DNA of 64,000 nt, from NCBI GenBank assembly GCA_041390685.1, contig JAWKPL010000001.1, forward strand, positions 310,001 through 374,000, written 5' to 3'. A model generated the notes under the pieces. It saw only the letters and a program-made list of their open reading frames with translations, was not told the origin of the DNA and made no database searches. The first letter of the stretch is position 1; every line of letters starts with the position of its first letter. This DNA comes from JAIBBD01 sp041390685 (GTDB taxonomy: Bacteria > Chloroflexota > Dehalococcoidia > UBA2979). Positions 54,718-63,764 of the stretch are shown here, piece after piece. Both the position numbers and the translations under genes were made by a program.

Positions 54718-55593
54718 TCAGTCCTCGGACGGGGGCGCGTACAGCACTGGCAGCGGCGGGACTTCGAGCCGTCCGAGGCCCGCCGCCAGCTCCTCGACGG
54801 TGAACGTGCCGTCCTTCACGAGCGTCTTCTCCGGCGCGAACGAGGAGAACCAGCCCACCGCCCCGTGCTGCGCGAGAAACGTCTGGCCCGTCACGGTCGC
54901 CGCATCCGAGCAGAGAAAGGCGATCAGCACCGCGACGTCCTCCGGCGACTGGGCGACCGCTGCCGCCCCCGGGCTCCCCTCGACCATCCTCGTGAGCGTC
55001 GCCGCCGGGTTGACCGCGTTCACGTTGACCCCGAACGGCGCGAGGTCCCTCGCGACGACGTTCGTGAAGCCAAAGATGCCGCCCTTGCCCGATCCATAGC
55101 CAACGCTGCCCGGCGCCCCGACGAGCCCTGCCCTCGATACGAGGTTGACGATGCGGCCCCAGCCCTGCTCCTTCATGTGCACACACGCGTGGCGGGTGCA
55201 GTTGAACGTCCCGAAGAGGTGCACCCCCACGACGCGCGCGAACAACTCCGGACTGACCTCCCAGATCGGCGCGCTCGCCACGATCCCCGCGTTGTTCACG
55301 AGGATGTCGATGCGTCCGAACGCGTCGATGGCCGTCTGGATGATGCGCCCCGCCGACTCGTACTCCGACACCGAGTCGAAGTTCGCGACCGCCTTCCCGC
55401 CAGCCGCCTCGATCTCCCGCGCGACCACCGCTGCCGGCGCCTCATCCGCGCCCCGGCCGTCGAGCGCCGCCCCGAGGTCGTTCACCACCACGCTCGCCCC
55501 GAGCTCGGCGAGCTTGAGCGCCGTCGCCCGCCCGATCCCGCGACCCGCCCCCGTCACTACCGCCACCCGTCCGTCCAGCCTCGTCTCTGGCAT
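54718..55593 (-). CDS. Short-chain dehydrogenase/reductase
   Basis: 291 residues. Cofactor motif TGAGRGIGRATAL, NNAG in ILVNNAGIV, catalytic Ser in NLVSRAG and the Y-x3-K pair in VGYGSGKGG. After the Rossmann core comes an extra C-terminal tail of about 40 residues (from FSSFAPEKTLVKDG) as seen in SDRs related to the peroxisomal multifunctional 3-hydroxyacyl-CoA dehydrogenase. With the divergent enoyl-CoA hydratase it suggests an acyl-CoA beta-oxidation step, by inference. GGAAGGAGGGG precedes the ATG. Confidence 0.88.
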   Translation of the reverse strand: MPETRLDGRVAVVTGAGRGIGRATALKLAELGASVVVNDLGAALDGRGADEAPAAVVAREIEAAGGKAVANFDSVSEYESAGRIIQTAIDAFGRIDILVNNAGIVASAPIWEVSPELFARVVGVHLFGTFNCTRHACVHMKEQGWGRIVNLVSRAGLVGAPGSVGYGSGKGGIFGFTNVVARDLAPFGVNVNAVNPAATLTRMVEGSPGAAAVAQSPEDVAVLIAFLCSDAATVTGQTFLAQHGAVGWFSSFAPEKTLVKDGTFTVEELAAGLGRLEVPPLPVLYAPPSED

Positions 55594-55646
55594 CGTGCCC
55601 CTCCTTCCGCACCCGCCGCGGCGCCGGTGTCGCGACTACGACCGCG

Positions 55647-55656
55647 ATGCTACAGT
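55647..55656. promoter_or_regulatory. Overlapping divergent -10 boxes of the SDR and enoyl-CoA hydratase genes
   Basis: TAGCAT on the minus strand (55647-55652) and TACAGT on the plus strand (55651-55656, preceded by TGC) share two bases. The plus-strand leader is about 160 bases long and holds no recognisable gene. Confidence 0.45.
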
Positions 55657-55821
55657 GCACGCGGCCACGACACGCGAGTTCCGCTTCGCGGGAGCCGGTC
55701 GCGGGGCGCATCGGACCGATCGAGGACCGCCAGCCCGCCTCCGGCTCGCCTCGCTCCGCAGCCCGGCCATCGAGGGCCGGCCGGCCGTATCCACGGGCAT
55801 CAGTTGGGGGAAAGGACGACC

Positions 55822-56637
55822 ATGGCATTCACTCCGAATCCGGCGGTTCAGTACACGAAGGACGGGCGCAAAGCCTGGATCCACCTGAATCGTCCCGAGG
55901 CGATGAACGCGATCAACAACGACCTCTCGGCCGGCGTCCTCGAAGGCATCGAGGAACTCAACGACGACGACGACATCCTCGTCGGCATCATCATCGGCGA
56001 GGGCGGCCGCGCCTTCTGCGCCGGCGCCGACCTCAAGGCGATGACCCAGCGCGACCAGGCTGGCCCGAGCACCGCTCGCAAGCCCCTCCCCGGCCAGAGC
56101 TTCCTCTCACCGGACGGCATGTTCGGCGCCATCCACCAGTCGCGGAAGCCGATCATCGCGGCCATCGACGGCTGGTGCCTCGCTGGCGGCTTCGAGATCA
56201 GCATCATGTGCGACATCCGCATCGCGACCGAGCAGTCGAAGTTCGGCCTGCCCGAGCCGCGCCGCAGCCTGCTCGCGGGCCCCGGCCTGAACAACCTCTC
56301 GCGCATGATCCCGATGGGCGAGGCGATGCTCATCCAGCTCGCCGGCGGCCACATGGACTCGCAGCGCGCCTACCAGATCGGCCTCATCCAGAAGCTGGTC
56401 CCGGACCGCGACGCCCTCATCAAGGAAGTCAACGCCGTCGCCGACGAGATCCTCCTCGGCGCCCCGCTCGCGGTGCAGGCCATCCGCCGCATCGTCCGCA
56501 TCGGCCGCAACGTCCCCCCCGAGTACTCGCAGTTCCTCGCCGAGCAGTTCAACGAGATCACCAACGCCTCGGAAGACCGCCTCGAGGGACCCAAGGCCTT
56601 CGCCGAGAAGCGCCTCCCGAACTGGAAGGGCCGCTAA
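55822..56637 (+). CDS. Enoyl-CoA hydratase/isomerase family protein
   Basis: 271 residues of the crotonase fold: HLNRPEAMNAINNDL, oxyanion-hole loop GRAFCAGADLKAM, second loop AIDGWCLAGGFEISIMCDIR and FGLPEPRRSLLAGPGLNNL. The Glu in GLPEP is the usual catalytic position of hydratases. It would hydrate an enoyl-CoA or isomerise a related thioester. A GGGGAAAGGA site lies just before the ATG. The gene stands alone on its transcript and ends at a strong terminator. Confidence 0.9.
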   Translation: MAFTPNPAVQYTKDGRKAWIHLNRPEAMNAINNDLSAGVLEGIEELNDDDDILVGIIIGEGGRAFCAGADLKAMTQRDQAGPSTARKPLPGQSFLSPDGMFGAIHQSRKPIIAAIDGWCLAGGFEISIMCDIRIATEQSKFGLPEPRRSLLAGPGLNNLSRMIPMGEAMLIQLAGGHMDSQRAYQIGLIQKLVPDRDALIKEVNAVADEILLGAPLAVQAIRRIVRIGRNVPPEYSQFLAEQFNEITNASEDRLEGPKAFAEKRLPNWKGR

Positions 56638-56662
56638 CCCCTTCCGCGGTTCACGCCACAAC

Positions 56663-56692
56663 AAAGGAGGCGGGCTCAGGCCCGCCTCCTTT
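56663..56692 (+). terminator. Terminator of the enoyl-CoA hydratase gene
   Basis: A perfect 13-bp stem with a TCAG loop, whose 3' arm ends in TTT. Confidence 0.85.
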
Positions 56693-56885
56693 GCCGTTCC
56701 CCTCGAGACGGCGGATGTCGCGGCCCGCCGACTCCGGCCGCGTCGCCAGCAGGCCGGTGACGCCGGCCTCCAAAACAGCGAGGATGGACACACGTACCAG
56801 CGTGGCTGCCCGTCTCTTCCCCGGACCCGGGCAGCGCCCTGATGACCACCAGCAGGCTCGCGAGAAAGCGGCACCCGGCGATCGC

Positions 56886-57968
56886 ATGACCATCGTGCTC
56901 TTCGTCCTTGGGCTGGTGCTGCTGATCGCGGGCGCCGAAGCACTCGTGCGCGGCGCCTCGAAGCTCGCGCTCTCGTTCGGCATCTCGCCGCTCGTCGTCG
57001 GTCTCACCGTCGTGGCGTTCGGCACCAGTTCGCCCGAGACCGCCGTCGCGGTGCAGTCGGCCTACGTCGGAGAGGTCGACATCGCGCTCGGCAACGTGGT
57101 GGGCAGCAACATCTTCAACGTGCTGTTCGTCCTCGGTGTGTCCGCGCTCATCGCACCTCTCGTCGTCCACCAACAGCTCATCCGCCAGGAAGTGCCGATC
57201 ATGATCGGCGTCTCCCTGCTCCTGCTCGCCCTCGCCTATGACGGGACGATCGAGCGCTGGGAGGGCGCCCTCTTCCTCGCTGGCCTCGCGGCCTACACCG
57301 GCTTCCTGCTGCGTCAGAGCCGTCGCGAGACGCGTGCGGTCCGGGAGGAGTACGAGCACGAGTTCGGCGAGCCCGAGCCCCCCACAGGCTGGGACAGGGG
57401 CCGCCCGGTGCAGCTGCTGCTCATCGTCGTCGGCGTGACCATGCTCGTCGTCGGATCGAACTGGCTCGTGGACGGCGCGGTGGCCTTCGCGGAGTACCTC
57501 GGCGTCAGCGCGCTCGTGATCGGCCTCACGATCGTCGCCGCCGGCACGTCATTGCCGGAGGTGGCCACTTCCGTCCTGGCAACGCTGAAGGGCGAGCGCG
57601 ACATCGCCGTCGGCAACGTCATCGGCAGCTCTACGTTCAACATCCTCTGCGTCCTCGGCGCCGCGAGCGTCGCCGCTCCGGACGGACTCGACGTCGCGCC
57701 TGCCGTGTTGAACTTCGACATCTGGGTGATGCTCGCGGTGGCCGTCGCCTGCCTCCCCGTCTTCTTCACCGGCAATCTCGTCGCGAGGTGGGAGGGCGGA
57801 CTGTTTCTCGCGTACTACGCCGCCTATACCGCATATCTGCTGCTCTTCGCGACCGGGCACGACGCGCTCGGCCCCTTCAGCCTCGCCATGCTCGTCTTCG
57901 TGATCCCGCTGACACTCGTGACGCTGGCGGTCGGAGCCTGGCGCGAGGTCCGAGGGGCGCCGCGCTAG
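56886..57968 (+). CDS. Calcium/sodium antiporter (CaCA family, YrbG-like)
   Basis: 360 residues, about ten membrane helices in two inverted halves. The alpha-1 repeat has GLTVVAFGTSSPETAVAVQS and GNVVGSNIFNVLFVLG, the alpha-2 repeat GLTIVAAGTSLPEVATSV and GNVIGSSTFNILCVLG: the acidic residues (Glu in SSPE and SLPE) that bind cations are both present. A charged cytoplasmic loop lies between the halves. It exchanges Na+ or H+ for Ca2+. The ATG at 56886 begins the first helix; no strong ribosome binding site is seen, so an upstream start remains possible. Confidence 0.92.
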   Translation: MTIVLFVLGLVLLIAGAEALVRGASKLALSFGISPLVVGLTVVAFGTSSPETAVAVQSAYVGEVDIALGNVVGSNIFNVLFVLGVSALIAPLVVHQQLIRQEVPIMIGVSLLLLALAYDGTIERWEGALFLAGLAAYTGFLLRQSRRETRAVREEYEHEFGEPEPPTGWDRGRPVQLLLIVVGVTMLVVGSNWLVDGAVAFAEYLGVSALVIGLTIVAAGTSLPEVATSVLATLKGERDIAVGNVIGSSTFNILCVLGAASVAAPDGLDVAPAVLNFDIWVMLAVAVACLPVFFTGNLVARWEGGLFLAYYAAYTAYLLLFATGHDALGPFSLAMLVFVIPLTLVTLAVGAWREVRGAPR

Positions 57969-57977
57969 CGGCTGTGC

Positions 57978-60794
57978 CTACAGGCCGCTGGTGATCACGG
58001 TGTACACGATGCGCCCGTCCGGCAGCCACCCGAGCAGCTTCATCTGACGTCCCAGCGGCTGTGTCACCAGTTCGTACGCCCCCGACCCGTCGAGCCCCAC
58101 GACCACCATCCCGTGGTCGTCGCTGCCGAGGTACGCAACCTGCTTCGAGTCCGGCGACCACACGACCGATGAGGCATCGGGCCCGACACCTGTCTGGTCC
58201 GTCCCCACCCCGGTCAGCACCCGCCACGATCCATCCGCCTGCAACTCGAATAGCCCGAAGACGGTCAACGCCACGAGCCGCAGGCCGTCCGGCGAACGGC
58301 TGAGCGTGACTTCGCTTCCCCACCCGCCGGGCGAGGGCCGCCGGTCGGTGACCACCTCGACGTCGCCGGACAGCGGGTCGAGGCGCCACAGCCGATCCCC
58401 CGCCACCACTTCGAATGTGCCGCCCGCGCCGTGCGTCGCCGTCGAGGTGCGCCCGAGGGCCGTCGGCCCCAGGTCCGCGTACGGGAAGCGGCGGGCGGTC
58501 TGCGTGGGTACATCAACCGTCACGAACGCGTCGCCGTCCGGGAACAGGACCCGCGAGCCGTCGGGTGACATGGTGAGGTGCAGGCCCTTGGTCTGCTCGC
58601 TCGTCGCGACCGCGGGGACGACCTGCCCCGTATCGACGTCGAGGAGGTGCAGCGACACCCCCGGCTTCTCGGCGCCCGGCACCCAGTACCCCGCGACCGA
58701 GCGGTCCGGCGAGATCGCACCCGCCGTCGCGAGCGCCGTCTCACGGACCGGCTCCGTCTGCTGCGGCAACGGGGTGACCGCCCCGTCCACCAGCGAGGCC
58801 CACGCCCATCCGGCGCCCTGATCGAGCACGAGCGCCGTCGCAGCGTCCCTGACGGCCACGACCTGCGCGTCGGGCCGCACATAGCCGAGCACCGTCTGCG
58901 TCAATCCGTCCGGCGCGACCGCCACCACCGGGCTCATCCGCCCGGAGGTCTGACGCACTGCGATCCGGTTCCCGTCCGGTGACGGCGCGACCGTGAACGC
59001 GGTCGAAGCGCCCCACCTCCCGGCAACGAGCATCCGAGGAGCCTCCAGCCCCCGTACGCTCAAGAGCCCCTCGGGCGAGACGAGCAGGTGCCGTACGCCG
59101 TCGACCGCCCCGAGGCTGCTGCCACCCTCGACCGTCCGCACGATCGCGCCGCTCTCGAGATCGATCACGTCGATGCCGCTGCTCCCGCCGTCGCAGCCCA
59201 CGCAGCTGTGCCACTGCTTGAATAGCGCCTGGCCGTCCGCCGAGACCCACATCGGACCGTATGTGTAGTGCCCCTGCGCAGGCTCGACGATGAGCCGCAC
59301 CGTCGTCGCCTGCACATCCACGACCTCGATGCTGGTCTGGGGCGGGTAGATCTGCCCGTCCGTAGGCTCGAATCGCGACAGGATCAGCGAATCGCCGTCG
59401 GGCGACCATGCCATCGACGTCAGCCATTGCACCTGCGCCGACGCGTCCGGCATCGGGTAGGAGGCCACGACCCCGCCCTCCAGTCGGAGGGGGAGCGCCT
59501 CGTCGCGGTCGAACACGGAGACCTTCCCGCCCGGCTCACCCGGGTCCCACCACGCCAGCGCGAACTGACCTCCATCCGGCGAGATCACGAGCCCAGGCGG
59601 GACTTGCACCCGGCCCACAGCCACGGCATCGAGGAGGGGCGGTGCGACCGCCGATCCAACGTTGATCCGGACGACCTCGTTCCTCGGCGCGGAGCCCTCG
59701 GTGGGGCGTGACCGCAGTGCCGCGATCGCCCACGTCGAGTCCGGCGCCCACGCCGCGCTCTGGAGCGGTAGCTCCACATCGAGCGGGAGCGGAGCGCCGT
59801 CGCTCGCCAGCAGCATCGTGCGGTCGCCACCGATGAGGACGACGCTGGAGTCCGGCGCCCAGCTAACCGGCCCTGTGTCGAGACGGCTCGTCCCGACCTC
59901 GACCAGCTTCGCCCGCTCCGCGTCGTAGAACCGGATCCGCTTCGGTACGTCGTAGAGCCGGTCAATCGCGACGAAGGCGCGTCCGTCCGGGGCGCCGTGC
60001 AGCGACACCGGCATCTCCACCTCGAACAGCGGCGTCACGAGACCGGTCGTGGGGTCGCCGGCGACCACCCACTCGCTGCCCTCGCGAGACGCCACCCAGA
60101 CGACGCGGGCCGGCTCGCCCGCCCTCGCCCCGGGAATCCACGCCATCCCCCAGCTCTCGAGGGCGTCCCACCGCACAGCATCGGCCGGCCGGTCGATGCC
60201 GAGCACCTCGAGTTCGTGCTCAATCGCGGGCACCGGCAACCCGGGCCTCGCGACGAGGCCGGACTCGCTTGCCACCGCCCACACGAGCGGCCCCGTCTCC
60301 ACGGCCTCACCCGCGATCCGCAACTGCCCGTGCCAGTTGCCCGCCAGCGGGTACGTCACGGTCCCGCTCCAGCGCAGCACGCCCGGCGCGTCGGAGCGCC
60401 GCAACGGCACCAGCAGCTCCGCTGGCGCGTCAGGCTCGTCCAGCTCGAGGGCCAGCGTCGCCTCGAGCCGCTCAGGCACGTCCTCCCAGGCAACGCGCAC
60501 GCAGTCCTGAGCTTCCATCGTGACGGTCACTGGCTCGCCGACCGCGACGGTGGGACCGGGCCCCGACTGGAACATCTGGATGAAGGAGCACCCCGCGGGC
60601 AGCGCCGGCAATGCAAACACCGGCGTCGAGGTCGCCGTCGACGTTGCCGGCGCCCCCTCGGCCGGCGCCTTCTCGCCCCCGCGCGAGGACATGACCATGG
60701 CCGTCACGAGGATCGGCGCCGCGACCGCAGCCGCTCCCCACAGCACGAGCACGCGGCGGTCGAGGCCGGACAGGGGGCGGAGCGATGGGCGCAC
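57978..60794 (-). CDS. Membrane-anchored beta-propeller (TolB/WD40-like) protein
   Basis: 938 residues. One membrane helix near residues 15-37 (VLVLWGAAAVAAPILVTAMV) follows a short basic N terminus, so the bulk is extracytoplasmic. A beta-sandwich-like region (about 60-170) leads to two or more propellers with blades of the form SPDGxxxAL/ISPDG/WSPDG repeated at least a dozen times. A CVGCDGG pair lies in the middle. Function is unknown; such proteins usually bind ligands or partners outside the cell. The GTG at 60794 follows GAGGAGG. It diverges from the alpha/beta hydrolase. Confidence 0.75.
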   Translation of the reverse strand: MRPSLRPLSGLDRRVLVLWGAAAVAAPILVTAMVMSSRGGEKAPAEGAPATSTATSTPVFALPALPAGCSFIQMFQSGPGPTVAVGEPVTVTMEAQDCVRVAWEDVPERLEATLALELDEPDAPAELLVPLRRSDAPGVLRWSGTVTYPLAGNWHGQLRIAGEAVETGPLVWAVASESGLVARPGLPVPAIEHELEVLGIDRPADAVRWDALESWGMAWIPGARAGEPARVVWVASREGSEWVVAGDPTTGLVTPLFEVEMPVSLHGAPDGRAFVAIDRLYDVPKRIRFYDAERAKLVEVGTSRLDTGPVSWAPDSSVVLIGGDRTMLLASDGAPLPLDVELPLQSAAWAPDSTWAIAALRSRPTEGSAPRNEVVRINVGSAVAPPLLDAVAVGRVQVPPGLVISPDGGQFALAWWDPGEPGGKVSVFDRDEALPLRLEGGVVASYPMPDASAQVQWLTSMAWSPDGDSLILSRFEPTDGQIYPPQTSIEVVDVQATTVRLIVEPAQGHYTYGPMWVSADGQALFKQWHSCVGCDGGSSGIDVIDLESGAIVRTVEGGSSLGAVDGVRHLLVSPEGLLSVRGLEAPRMLVAGRWGASTAFTVAPSPDGNRIAVRQTSGRMSPVVAVAPDGLTQTVLGYVRPDAQVVAVRDAATALVLDQGAGWAWASLVDGAVTPLPQQTEPVRETALATAGAISPDRSVAGYWVPGAEKPGVSLHLLDVDTGQVVPAVATSEQTKGLHLTMSPDGSRVLFPDGDAFVTVDVPTQTARRFPYADLGPTALGRTSTATHGAGGTFEVVAGDRLWRLDPLSGDVEVVTDRRPSPGGWGSEVTLSRSPDGLRLVALTVFGLFELQADGSWRVLTGVGTDQTGVGPDASSVVWSPDSKQVAYLGSDDHGMVVVGLDGSGAYELVTQPLGRQMKLLGWLPDGRIVYTVITSGL

Positions 60795-60865
60795 GGGGGC
60801 GAGCCTCCTCACACGACAACGTCGGACCTCGCCTCGAGGTTCCCGCGCCCCGCTGCGCAACGTAC

Positions 60866-60871
60866 TACACT
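60866..60871 (+). promoter_or_regulatory. -10 box before the short ORF/alpha-beta hydrolase
   Basis: TACACT on the plus strand, exactly 6 bases before an ATG at 60878. Same hexamer and spacing as at otsB. Confidence 0.45.
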
Positions 60872-60877
60872 GCACGG

Positions 60878-60949
60878 ATGCCGCAACGAGGAGCCACGCC
60901 CATGCCCTGCACCGCCACTACGTCCGCGCGTCAGGGCCGTCGCGCGTGA
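60878..60949 (+). CDS. Possible 23-residue leader ORF coupled to the hydrolase
   Basis: Starts at the ATG 6 bases after TACACT, ends TGA overlapping the GTG start of the next gene (GTGA). A second in-frame ATG at 60902 has GAGGAG upstream. The peptide is Arg/Thr/Ala-rich and unrecognised. It repeats the layout seen before glgX; it may be chance. Confidence 0.35.
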   Translation: MPQRGATPMPCTATTSARQGRRA

Positions 60950-61656
60950 CCACCGAGCCCGAGAACCCCTCCGAGGTCGTCGTCTCCATCAAGAACGTCA
61001 CGGCGCAGCTGAGCAGCGTGCCCGGCCAGTTCATCGTGACGATCCAGACCAACCACGGCGACTTCGAGGCGGTCTTCGTGCCCGTGCAGGGGCGCACCGC
61101 GTGCGTAGTCTTCATCGGCGACGAAGGCGCGCAGGGCGTCTACCGCGAGCTGAGCGAGGCGCTTGCGGAGGAGTGCGGCATCAGCTCGCTGCGCCTGCGC
61201 CCGCGAGTCGCCGGCGAGTTCACCGACGGCCTGCTCGACACGATCGCGGCCTGCTCGTTTCTGAAGGGCATCGGCGCTGAGACCGCCGTGGTCGTGGGCC
61301 ACTCGTATGCGGGCGCGATCGCCGTGCGCGCGGGCACCATCTCGCCCTTCATCCGCGCCGTGGTCGCCATCGCGCCGCAACGCTATGGGACGCAGGGGGT
61401 CGAGGAGATGCACAAGCCGCTGCTGCTCATCCACGGCGCCAACGACGACGTCCTTCCGCCGCTGGCCTCGGACGATGTGTACCAGCGGGCGAACGAGCCG
61501 AAGGAGATGGTGATCGTCGAGGACACCGGCCACTCATTCGAGGGCCAGGGGCCGCGGCTCTACGCCCTCCTCGACGAGTTCATCCGCAAGCACCTCGTCG
61601 GCGTGGACGGCCCGCCGAGCCCGCCGCCACCTCCACCCCCAACCTCCGAGGAATAG
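60946..61656 (+). CDS. Alpha/beta hydrolase-like protein
   Basis: 236 residues. After a 20-residue polar start comes an unusual first strand region, then VVVGHSYAGAIAVRAG with the nucleophilic Ser (GHSYAG), LLLIHGANDDVLPPL with the Asp, and EDTGHSFEGQG with the His. It ends in a run of eight prolines. No signal peptide. The GTG at 60946 is the only start codon in frame before the conserved part; it overlaps a short upstream ORF stop. Substrate unknown. Confidence 0.82.
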   Translation: MTTEPENPSEVVVSIKNVTAQLSSVPGQFIVTIQTNHGDFEAVFVPVQGRTACVVFIGDEGAQGVYRELSEALAEECGISSLRLRPRVAGEFTDGLLDTIAACSFLKGIGAETAVVVGHSYAGAIAVRAGTISPFIRAVVAIAPQRYGTQGVEEMHKPLLLIHGANDDVLPPLASDDVYQRANEPKEMVIVEDTGHSFEGQGPRLYALLDEFIRKHLVGVDGPPSPPPPPPPTSEE

Positions 61657-61663
61657 CGCGGGC

Positions 61664-61897
61664 TCAGGCTGCCGCCATGAGGGCCGCCACCACCATCAGG
61701 ACGACGGCGATGCTCAGCAGCGACGAGATGAGCAGGAACGGGGGGCTCATCCCTCCGCTGATCCGCTGACCGGATCCGCCCCACTGGCCATCCGGATGTC
61801 CCGATGCGCCCGAGCGGAACCCGCCTCCGTACACCACCCAGACAGCGGTCCCAACGATCAACGCCAGACCCAGCAGCACGAGGAGCGTCGTCGCCAT
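61664..61897 (-). CDS. Small membrane protein, two helices
   Basis: 77 residues: one helix at about 3-22, a Gly/Ser-rich loop, a second helix at about 52-76. Not recognised. GGGAGGG precedes the ATG and a TACGCT box (61925-61930 on the minus strand) lies about 28 bases upstream, so it is likely real. It converges on the alpha/beta hydrolase with a 7-base gap. Confidence 0.65.
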   Translation of the reverse strand: MATTLLVLLGLALIVGTAVWVVYGGGFRSGASGHPDGQWGGSGQRISGGMSPPFLLISSLLSIAVVLMVVAALMAAA

Positions 61898-62093
61898 ACG
61901 CGTCCCTCCCTCTCCGCCTGCAGCAGCGTATGTGCCCGCGCTCCCCGGGCCAGTCACAGCGAGGTGAAGGCCGCCCGTCGAAACGCGCCGACTTCATGTC
62001 GCTGCCGCGAGAGTCCCGCGACTCGTACCATGGCGCTCGCGCCGCGGAACGTCACGAGTCGGCTCCGCGCGCCCCGGGAAGTGACGGTCGGCC

Positions 62094-62993
62094 GTGCTGG
62101 ATGTATTCCTGGACGTGGTCCTGCCGGTCGCGCTGGTCGCCATCGTCGGCGGCCTCGTCGGCCGCTGGCAGGATGTCCCGGTCGCGCCGATTTCGGTGCT
62201 CGTCTTCTATCTGTTCAGCCCCGCGCTGGTCTTCCACTCCCTCGCAACCACCGAGGTCTCGGGCGCCGTCTCGATCCGCATCGTCGGTGTCCTGGCGGCC
62301 ACCTACGTCGCCACCTACGGCATCGCCGCCGCATGGTCCGTCGTCGCTCGGCACGACCAGGCGTTTCGCGCGGGGTTCGCGCTCACCGTGATCACGCCCA
62401 ACCTCGGAAACATGGGGCTTCCGGTCGCATTTCTCGCCTTCGGACAGCCGGGCCTCGACATCGCCGTCATGAACTTCGTCGCCGGTGCGGTCCTGACGTA
62501 CACGGTCGGCATCTTCGTCGCCTCGATGGCCTCAGGCACCCGCGTCGACGCGTTCCGGGCCCCGTTCCGCTACCCCGTGCTCTATGCCGCGGCGGCCGGC
62601 ATCGCCATCAACACCGTCGGGGTCGAGCTGCCCACGACCATCGATGCGCCCGCCGCCAGCCTCGCAGCAGCCGCCGTCCCCGCGATGCTCGTCGTGCTCG
62701 GCCTCCAGTTGCGACAGGCCGCCGGCCTCGACCACCTGCTGGATACCGCCATGGTCGTCGCGACGCGCTTCCTCGTGGCGCCCGCCGCCGCCTGGTCCGC
62801 CGGTACCGCACTGGGCCTCCGAGGCGACACCCGGGGCACCCTTGTCGTCCTCGCCGCCATGCCCACCGCGGTCGTCGCCACGATCCTGGCCACCGAGTTC
62901 CGCGCCGCGCCCGTCTTCGTGACCCGCGCCGTGGTGACCACGACGCTGGCCAGCATGCTCACGCTCACCGTCCTCATCTCGCTCGTCCGCTGA
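62094..62993 (+). CDS. AEC (auxin efflux carrier) family transporter
   Basis: 299 residues with about ten membrane helices in two halves. The first half contains VFYLFSPALVFHSLATTEV and FRAGFALTVITPNLGNMGLP, the typical AEC start with the conserved Asn-Gly-Gly/Asn region; the second half has AVPAMLVVLGLQLRQA and AAMPTAVVATILATEF. AEC proteins move malate, malonate or similar compounds. The start is GTG with little ribosome binding site; no earlier start fits. Not in an operon. Confidence 0.87.
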   Translation: MLDVFLDVVLPVALVAIVGGLVGRWQDVPVAPISVLVFYLFSPALVFHSLATTEVSGAVSIRIVGVLAATYVATYGIAAAWSVVARHDQAFRAGFALTVITPNLGNMGLPVAFLAFGQPGLDIAVMNFVAGAVLTYTVGIFVASMASGTRVDAFRAPFRYPVLYAAAAGIAINTVGVELPTTIDAPAASLAAAAVPAMLVVLGLQLRQAAGLDHLLDTAMVVATRFLVAPAAAWSAGTALGLRGDTRGTLVVLAAMPTAVVATILATEFRAAPVFVTRAVVTTTLASMLTLTVLISLVR

Positions 62994-63081
62994 CCGCCAG
63001 CCGCCCCCGGCACAGGTCGCCCGCACGAGCCTCCGCGAGACGTTGCAGAACGGGACCGGTGAATTTGCGGCTGGCGTATGC

Positions 63082-63087
63082 TAGTCT
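63082..63087 (+). promoter_or_regulatory. Extended -10 of the lipoprotein gene
   Basis: TAGTCT on the plus strand, preceded by TGC (an extended -10), about 62 bases before the GTG at 63149. Confidence 0.5.
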
Positions 63088-63148
63088 GCCGCATCGCCAT
63101 TGGGGGGCGGGAGACCATCGTCGTCTCGCCGGGGAAGGGGCTGGGGTC

Positions 63149-63655
63149 GTGCGACGGAAGATGTGGATTCTGAGTGTCGGGCTGCTGGTGCTCGTCATGG
63201 CACTGGGAGTAGTCGGCTGCAAGAAGCGCGAGCCCGTGACCACTCGTGCGGCCACCACCAGCGGCGGCGGCAGCGCCGCACCGGTGCGTACCGCGGAGGC
63301 GGAAGTCACCTCGGTCGAGGGCCCCATGGAGGCGCTCGGCGGCAGCGGCGTCACCGGCACCGCGGAGCTCGTCTCCGGTAGCCCCGGCACGAAAGTCACC
63401 GTCTCCGTCACCGGACTCTCTGGCAGCGAGTACGTGGCCTACATCTACCACGGTAGCTGCGAGGGCGCGGGCGAGCGCCATGGTCCGCTGACCGCGTTCC
63501 AGGCCGCCGGCGCTAACTTCACCTCCGAGACGAGTTTCATCTCACTGGCCCTCAGCCACTTCGCGGGCGAGCCACACTTCCTCGTCATCCACACCGGCAC
63601 GAGCGACAACGTCGGCACGGCCGTCAGTTGCGCGGAACTCGAGAACGCCTCATAG
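63149..63655 (+). CDS. Secreted lipoprotein with a CHRD/SodC-like beta domain
   Basis: 168 residues. A basic start (VRRK), a hydrophobic helix and the lipobox LGVVGC give a lipoprotein signal peptide with the acylated Cys at about residue 24. After a Ser/Thr/Gly linker comes a domain with TGTAELVSGSPGTKVTVSVT and IYHGSCEGAGERHGPL followed by FLVIHTG and VSCAEL, the layout of CHRD or SodC-like beta domains, with two Cys that may pair. The SodC copper ligands are not complete, so an enzyme role is doubtful. GTG at 63149 is used; the ATG at 63161 is a second choice. A terminator follows. Confidence 0.72.
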   Translation: MRRKMWILSVGLLVLVMALGVVGCKKREPVTTRAATTSGGGSAAPVRTAEAEVTSVEGPMEALGGSGVTGTAELVSGSPGTKVTVSVTGLSGSEYVAYIYHGSCEGAGERHGPLTAFQAAGANFTSETSFISLALSHFAGEPHFLVIHTGTSDNVGTAVSCAELENAS

Positions 63656-63703
63656 CGATCGAGGGATGAGGGGCAGCCCTCCACCCGGGTCGACGGACCG
63701 CAC

Positions 63704-63746
63704 AACACGAGAGGGGGAGGCCTGACGGCCTCCCCCTCTTCGTGTT
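63704..63746. terminator. Bidirectional terminator
   Basis: A 12-bp perfect stem with a TGAC loop, extended below by a 7-bp outer helix with one bulged base. It lies between the convergent lipoprotein and MMPL genes. Confidence 0.8.
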
Positions 63747-63764
63747 GCTCCGCGAAGCGGCCGA

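Noticed and set aside
55660..55821. Riboswitch or leader peptide upstream of the enoyl-CoA hydratase
   Set aside because: The leader is long and GC-rich but shows no known aptamer pattern and no well-placed short ORF.
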